From the NCBI GenBank assembly GCA_963834825.1, contig CAWICZ010000015.1, forward strand, positions 248,001 through 312,000: a stretch of DNA of 64,000 nucleotides. The letters run 5' to 3'. The DNA comes from JACDAN01 sp963834825 (GTDB lineage: Bacteria > Actinomycetota > Thermoleophilia > Gaiellales > Gaiellaceae). The position numbers and the translations under genes were made by a program. Under the pieces are notes generated by a model. It made no database searches and was not told where the DNA came from. It worked only from the letters and a program-made list of their open reading frames with translations. Below are positions 60,183 through 64,000 of the stretch, piece by piece. Position 1 is the stretch's first letter. Each line of letters starts with the position of its first letter.

Positions 60183-61340
60183 GTGCCCTCGGCGGTCGTC
60201 CTCTCGGCAGTTCGCACGCCGGTCGGTCGGTATGGGGGCGCTCTTTCCCACCTGAGGCCCGACGACCTCGCCGCGGTTGCGATCAGCGCCGCGGTCGAGC
60301 GTGCTGCCGTACCACCCGAGCAGATCGAGGACGTCTACTTCGGCTGCGCGAACCAGGCCGGCGAGGACAACCGGAACGTCGCGCGGATGGCGTCACTGCT
60401 CGCCGGGCTGCCGGACTCCGTTGCGGGCGTGACCCTCAACCGGCTCTGCGCGTCGGGGCTCTCCGCCGTCGTCTCCTCCTGCCATGCCGTCGCCGCCGGC
60501 GACGGCGATCTCTTCGTGGCGGGCGGCGTCGAGTCGATGAGCCGCGCGCCGCTCGCGATGGCCAAGTCGGACCGGCCGTTCCCCCGCGGCGATCGGACGG
60601 TCTACGACACGACGCTCGGCTGGCGCTTCCCGAACCCGCGCATGGAGGCGATGTTCCCACTCGAGTCGATGGGCGAGACCGGCGAGAACGTGGCCGAGCG
60701 GTGGGAGGTCTCGCGGGAGGAGCAGGACACCTTCGCGCTGCGCTCGCAGCAGCGCTGGGCGGCGGCCGACTTCTCGGACGAGTTGGTCTCCGTGGAGGGT
60801 GTCGAGCGGGACGAGCATCCGCGTCCGGACACGAGCGCCGAGAAGCTCGCTGCGCTGAAGCCGGCGTTTCGCAACCCCGGGACGGTCACGGCGGGCAACT
60901 CGAGCGGGCTGAACGACGGGGCCGCGGCACTCGTGATCGCCAGTGAGGAGAAAGCGCGTGAGCTCGGTGTCGAGCCGCTCGGCGCCTTCGTCGGCAACGC
61001 GGTCGCCGGGGTCGATCCGCGCGTGATGGGCATCGGACCGATCCCGGCGGTGCGGAAGCTGCTTGCGCGGGCCGGGATCGACGCCGCCGACCTCGATCTG
61101 GTGGAGCTGAACGAGGCCTTCGCCTCCCAGAGCCTCGTCGTGATTCGCGAGCTCGGGCTCGACCCGGAGAAGGTCAACGTCAACGGCGGTGCGATCGCGA
61201 TCGGCCACCCGCTGGGGATGAGCGGCGCGCGCCTCGTCGTCACCCTCCTGCACGAGCTCCGGCGACGCGGCGGCCGCTACGGACTCGCCACGCTCTGCGT
61301 CGGCGTGGGCCAGGGCCAGGCCGCGCTGTTCCGGCGGTGA
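60183..61340 (+). CDS. Thiolase (acetyl-CoA acyltransferase)
   Basis: 385 aa. Nucleophilic Cys89 in LNRLCASGLSAV, His in NEAFASQ / GGAIAIGHPLGMSGARLV, and the second Cys in TLCVGVGQGQA. Degradative or biosynthetic thiolase of the PcaF/FadA type acting on 3-oxoacyl-CoA. GTG start 5 nt after the channel stop with a TAGGAT box just before. The stop overlaps the next gene by 4 bp. Confidence 0.92.
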   Translation: MPSAVVLSAVRTPVGRYGGALSHLRPDDLAAVAISAAVERAAVPPEQIEDVYFGCANQAGEDNRNVARMASLLAGLPDSVAGVTLNRLCASGLSAVVSSCHAVAAGDGDLFVAGGVESMSRAPLAMAKSDRPFPRGDRTVYDTTLGWRFPNPRMEAMFPLESMGETGENVAERWEVSREEQDTFALRSQQRWAAADFSDELVSVEGVERDEHPRPDTSAEKLAALKPAFRNPGTVTAGNSSGLNDGAAALVIASEEKARELGVEPLGAFVGNAVAGVDPRVMGIGPIPAVRKLLARAGIDAADLDLVELNEAFASQSLVVIRELGLDPEKVNVNGGAIAIGHPLGMSGARLVVTLLHELRRRGGRYGLATLCVGVGQGQAALFRR

Positions 61341-62477
61341 GTGCGGGCGAGCGTTACCTCGAGCTCTGCCTCCGCCTCCGCCGGCACGACGACGAGCTCG
61401 TCGACTCGTACTTCGGCCCACCGGCGAATCGCCGAGCGCGTCGATGCCGAGCCGGTGCGAGAGCCGACCGGGCTGGTCGCTGACGCGCGGCAGCTCATCG
61501 AGGAGACGGACTCCCCGTATCTTCGCGGGCAGCTTGTCGGGCTCGAGACCCTGGCGCGCAAGCTGGCCGGCGAGGAGATCGCGTACGCAGACGAGGTCGA
61601 GCGTTGCTATGCGATCCGGCCGCAGCGCGTTCCGGAGGAGCGCTTCGAGGAGTCTCATCGAGCGCTCGACGAGGTCCTTCCGCCCGACGGTGCGCTCGCG
61701 GAGCGCTATCAGCGTTGGCGCGAGGGCGATGTTGTGCCCGCCGACAAGATCGAGGCGGTGCTGCAAACGCTCAATGCTCGGCTACGAGAGAGGACGCTGG
61801 AGCTTCTTGGGCTGCCCGAGGGAGAGGAGGCGGAGATCGAGCTCGTCACGGGCGAGCATTGGTCTGCGTACAACTACTACCTCGGCGGGCTGCGGAGCAG
61901 GGTTGCGGTGAACACCGACGTCGCGGTGAACGCGAGCAACGTCGGCATCCTTGTCGCCCACGAGCTCTATCCGGGCCACCACACCGAGCACGCGTGGAAG
62001 GAACAGCTGCTGTACGTGGAGCGCGGAGAGCTCGAAGAAGCGGTGATCATGTACGGGACGCCGCAGTGTGTGATCGGTGAGGGCATCGCCGAGCTCGCAA
62101 TCGAGATCGTGGTGGAGGACCACGACGCGTTCGTGGCCGAGGTGCTCGGCGAGGCGGGAATCGGCTACGACGCAGACGTCGGGCGGCAGATTCGGCAGGC
62201 AAAGAAGCCGCTCGAGCATGTCGTCGACAACGCGGCGGTCCTCCTCCACGAAGAGGGTGCTTCACCTGAGGAGGCGAAGGCGTACATCCAGCGGTGGGCG
62301 CTTGTGTCGGAGAAGAGGGCCCAGCAGAACGTCGACTTCGTGATGGATCCAATCGGCCGGAGCTACATCGTGACCTACGCCCACGGATACGACCTCTGCC
62401 GGGCCTGGGTCGGCGACGACCCGGCGAGGTTCAAGCGGCTGCTCACCGAGCAGCTGTTGCCGGCCGACCTGGTCTGA
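61337..62477 (+). CDS. DUF885-like putative peptidase/carboxypeptidase, single frameshift
   Basis: About 379 aa when joined. A GTG at 61337, overlapping the thiolase stop, opens SAGERYLELCLRLRRHDDELVDSYFGPP. Near 61425 the frame must shift to continue IAERVDAEPVREPTGLVADARQLI. Removing one A in GCGAATCGCC gives an uninterrupted PPAIAERV, as expected for the family. Later: VAHELYPGHHTEHAWKE (HExxxGHH-type metal motif), GEGIAELAIEIV and VTYAHGYDL. Zinc-peptidase-like; no substrate assigned. Confidence 0.7.
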
Positions 62478-62482
62478 GTCGA

Positions 62483-62488
62483 TATCGT
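62483..62488 (+). promoter_or_regulatory. -10 box of the aldehyde dehydrogenase gene (leaderless)
   Basis: TATCGT lies 8 nt before the ATG, in the 19-bp gap after the previous stop. Confidence 0.45.
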
Positions 62489-62496
62489 CCTCGCCG

Positions 62497-63969
62497 ATGG
62501 CGGTCGCGACCGAGCGCGAATATCTGCTCTTCATCAACGGCGAGCAGACGGAGCCCACGGGCGGGGAGCTGCACGAGCTCATCGAGCCTGCGACCGGCGA
62601 CCCGCTGGCGAAGGTCGCCGTGGCCACGGAGGCCGACGTCGACCGGGCCGTCGACGCTGCGCGCGCCGCGCTCGACGGCCCCTGGGGCAAGACACCGCCG
62701 ACCGAGCGTTCCCGCCTCCTCCACGCGCTCGCCGACGCGATCCTCGCCAACCGCAAGGAGCTCGCCGAGCTCGAGTCTCGCAACGTCGGCAAGGCGATCT
62801 CCTCCGTGAAGCTGGAGCTCGGTCAGGCAATCGAGAACTTCCGCTTCTACGCCTCGGCGATTGCCTCGATCGCCGGCCGGTCGAACCCATTCGGCGGCTC
62901 GCTCCTCTTCTACTCGCTGAAGGAGCCTGTCGGCGTTGCCGGCCAGATCGTGCCGTGGAACTACCCGCTGACGATGACGACCTGGAAGCTGGCTCCGGCC
63001 CTGGCTGCGGGCTGCTCGGTCGTCCTCAAACCGGACTCGGCGACCCCGCTGACCGCGCTCCGGATGGCCGAGCTAGCTGCCGAGGTCGGCTTCCCGCCCG
63101 GGGCGCTGAACATCGTCCCAGGGCCCGGCAAGACTGTCGGCGCGCACCTCGTCAAGCATCCCGGCGTCGACAAGGTCGCCTTCACGGGCTCGACCGCCAC
63201 AGGGTCAGAGATCATGCGACTCGCCTCCGACGGGATCAAACGGCTCACGCTCGAGCTTGGCGGCAAGAGCCCAAACCTCGTCTTCGCCGACGCGAATCTG
63301 GCCGACGCGGTCCCGAGCTCGGCCTGGTCGATCTACTACGCGGCGGGCCAGAGCTGTGAGGCTCGCTCCCGGATCGTCGTCGAGCGCTCTCTGTACGACG
63401 AGTTCGTGTCGGGGTTCAGCGACGCGGCCGCGAAGATCAAGGTCGGTGATCCACTCGATGCGGAGACGCAGATGGGGTCGCTGATCTCGACCGAGCACCG
63501 CGAGCGGGTGCATGGGTATGTCGAGCAGGGCCGGGAGGAGGGCGCCGAGGTCGTCACCGGCGGTGAGCCTGGCAACGGGAAGGGAGCCTTCTACCCGCCG
63601 ACCGTGCTCGCGAAGGTCGACAACCGGATGGGCGTCGCGCAGGAGGAGATCTTCGGGCCCGTCGTCACCGTGATCCCCTTCGAGGACGAGCGGGACGCGG
63701 TCCGGATCGCGAACGACGTCCGCTACGGACTGATGGCGACCGTCTGGACCGGCGATCCGGCGCGCGGCCACCGGCTCGCGCGGCAGATCAAGTCCGGCAC
63801 CGTCGGCATCAACATGCCGTACTCCGCCTTCCCGGGCATCCCGTTCGGCGGCTACAAGCAGTCGGGCTTCGGGCGCGAGCTCGGCCTCGAGACGCTGGAG
63901 CTGTACCTCGAGACGAAGAGCGTGATCGTCTCGACCTCGTCGAAACCGATCAACCCCTTCGGGCTCTAA
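62497..63969 (+). CDS. NAD(P)-dependent aldehyde dehydrogenase
   Basis: 490 aa. Cofactor-binding GQIVPWNYPLTMTTWKLAPALAAGCSVVLKP and FTGSTATGSEIM, general-base Glu in LELGGKSPN, catalytic Cys in YYAAGQSCEARSR and late motif EEIFGPVVTVIPF. Oxidises an aliphatic, aromatic or amino aldehyde to the acid. May act with the thiolase and flavin monooxygenase in a degradation route, but only proximity supports this. Confidence 0.93.
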   Translation: MAVATEREYLLFINGEQTEPTGGELHELIEPATGDPLAKVAVATEADVDRAVDAARAALDGPWGKTPPTERSRLLHALADAILANRKELAELESRNVGKAISSVKLELGQAIENFRFYASAIASIAGRSNPFGGSLLFYSLKEPVGVAGQIVPWNYPLTMTTWKLAPALAAGCSVVLKPDSATPLTALRMAELAAEVGFPPGALNIVPGPGKTVGAHLVKHPGVDKVAFTGSTATGSEIMRLASDGIKRLTLELGGKSPNLVFADANLADAVPSSAWSIYYAAGQSCEARSRIVVERSLYDEFVSGFSDAAAKIKVGDPLDAETQMGSLISTEHRERVHGYVEQGREEGAEVVTGGEPGNGKGAFYPPTVLAKVDNRMGVAQEEIFGPVVTVIPFEDERDAVRIANDVRYGLMATVWTGDPARGHRLARQIKSGTVGINMPYSAFPGIPFGGYKQSGFGRELGLETLELYLETKSVIVSTSSKPINPFGL

Positions 63970-63973
63970 ACGC

Positions 63974-64000
63974 GTGCGGTACCGGTGGGCCGTGCTCGCC
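63974..64000 (+). CDS. Start of a truncated gene, possibly an MFS transporter
   Basis: A GTG opens VRYRWAVLA before the window ends. That opening resembles the first residues of many major-facilitator transporters (basic, then hydrophobic). Too short to confirm. Confidence 0.3.

Overview
The window is high-GC actinobacterial chromosomal DNA. Gene content and style (GTG and TTG starts, 4-bp stop/start overlaps, a complete 14-subunit nuo operon, DUF1015, TMEM175 and LDH2-like genes) fit the class Thermoleophilia (Gaiellales or Solirubrobacterales type) best. That placement is an inference from content, not from a marker gene. Most transcription units begin with a TAnnnT -10 box only 6-10 nt before the start codon, so leaderless mRNAs appear to be the norm.

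Layout. 0-5 kb: an ArsR-type arsenic regulator, an OB/HD phosphohydrolase, DUF1015, an inositol-phosphatase-family enzyme, the Mrp/ApbC Fe-S carrier and a very short LDH2-like dehydrogenase. 5-8.5 kb: an OmpR/histidine-kinase pair bracketed by small exported proteins, one a predicted type-1 copper protein. 8.4-12.5 kb: a minus-strand operon of membrane adenylate cyclase, UPF0173-like hydrolase, DUF1028 protein and cupin-TPR protein. 12.9-26.7 kb: nuoA to nuoN (complex I), complete and in canonical order, with two perfect hairpins at the nuoD and nuoE starts and a probable CTG start for nuoJ. 26.9-29.7 kb: A-type Fe-S carrier, thioredoxin-reductase-like ferredoxin-NADP reductase and fumarase.

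29.7-40.1 kb is the most unusual region. Two paralogous proteins join an Arc-type ribbon-helix-helix DNA-binding domain, a membrane segment and a large sortilin/BNR-type beta-propeller. One is intact; the other carries many 1-nt frameshifts. Between them lie a secreted Asp-box propeller and two divergently transcribed small secreted paralogs. The promoters share sequence, including repeated GATATC motifs. This looks like a family of membrane-tethered one-component regulators or surface receptors that I do not recognise as a described system.

40-49 kb: a sugar-type solute-binding lipoprotein, lipA, an M1 peptidase, a cupin, lipB, a GFA-like protein and the E2, E1-beta and E1-alpha subunits of a 2-oxoacid dehydrogenase. 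Lipoate synthesis and transfer therefore sit beside a lipoate-dependent complex. 49-52 kb: zinc-ribbon, ASCH and Nudix genes, then groES-groEL under a CIRCE-like operator. 52.2-52.8 kb: two inward-facing copies of a three-hairpin element, each starting 1-4 nt after the stop codon of the neighbouring gene and showing compensatory base changes. 53-64 kb: a YuiH-like molybdoenzyme, YgfZ, a membrane-anchored winged-helix protein, an FAD monooxygenase, tRNA-Arg(GCG), a CbxX-like AAA ATPase, an ornithine-cyclodeaminase family protein, a TMEM175-like channel, thiolase, a DUF885-like protein, an aldehyde dehydrogenase, and the start of what may be a transporter.

Several well-conserved genes (M1 peptidase, E2, the DUF885-like gene, the second propeller gene) carry single-base frameshifts without loss of conserved sequence. 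Assembly indels must be excluded before any of them is called a pseudogene.
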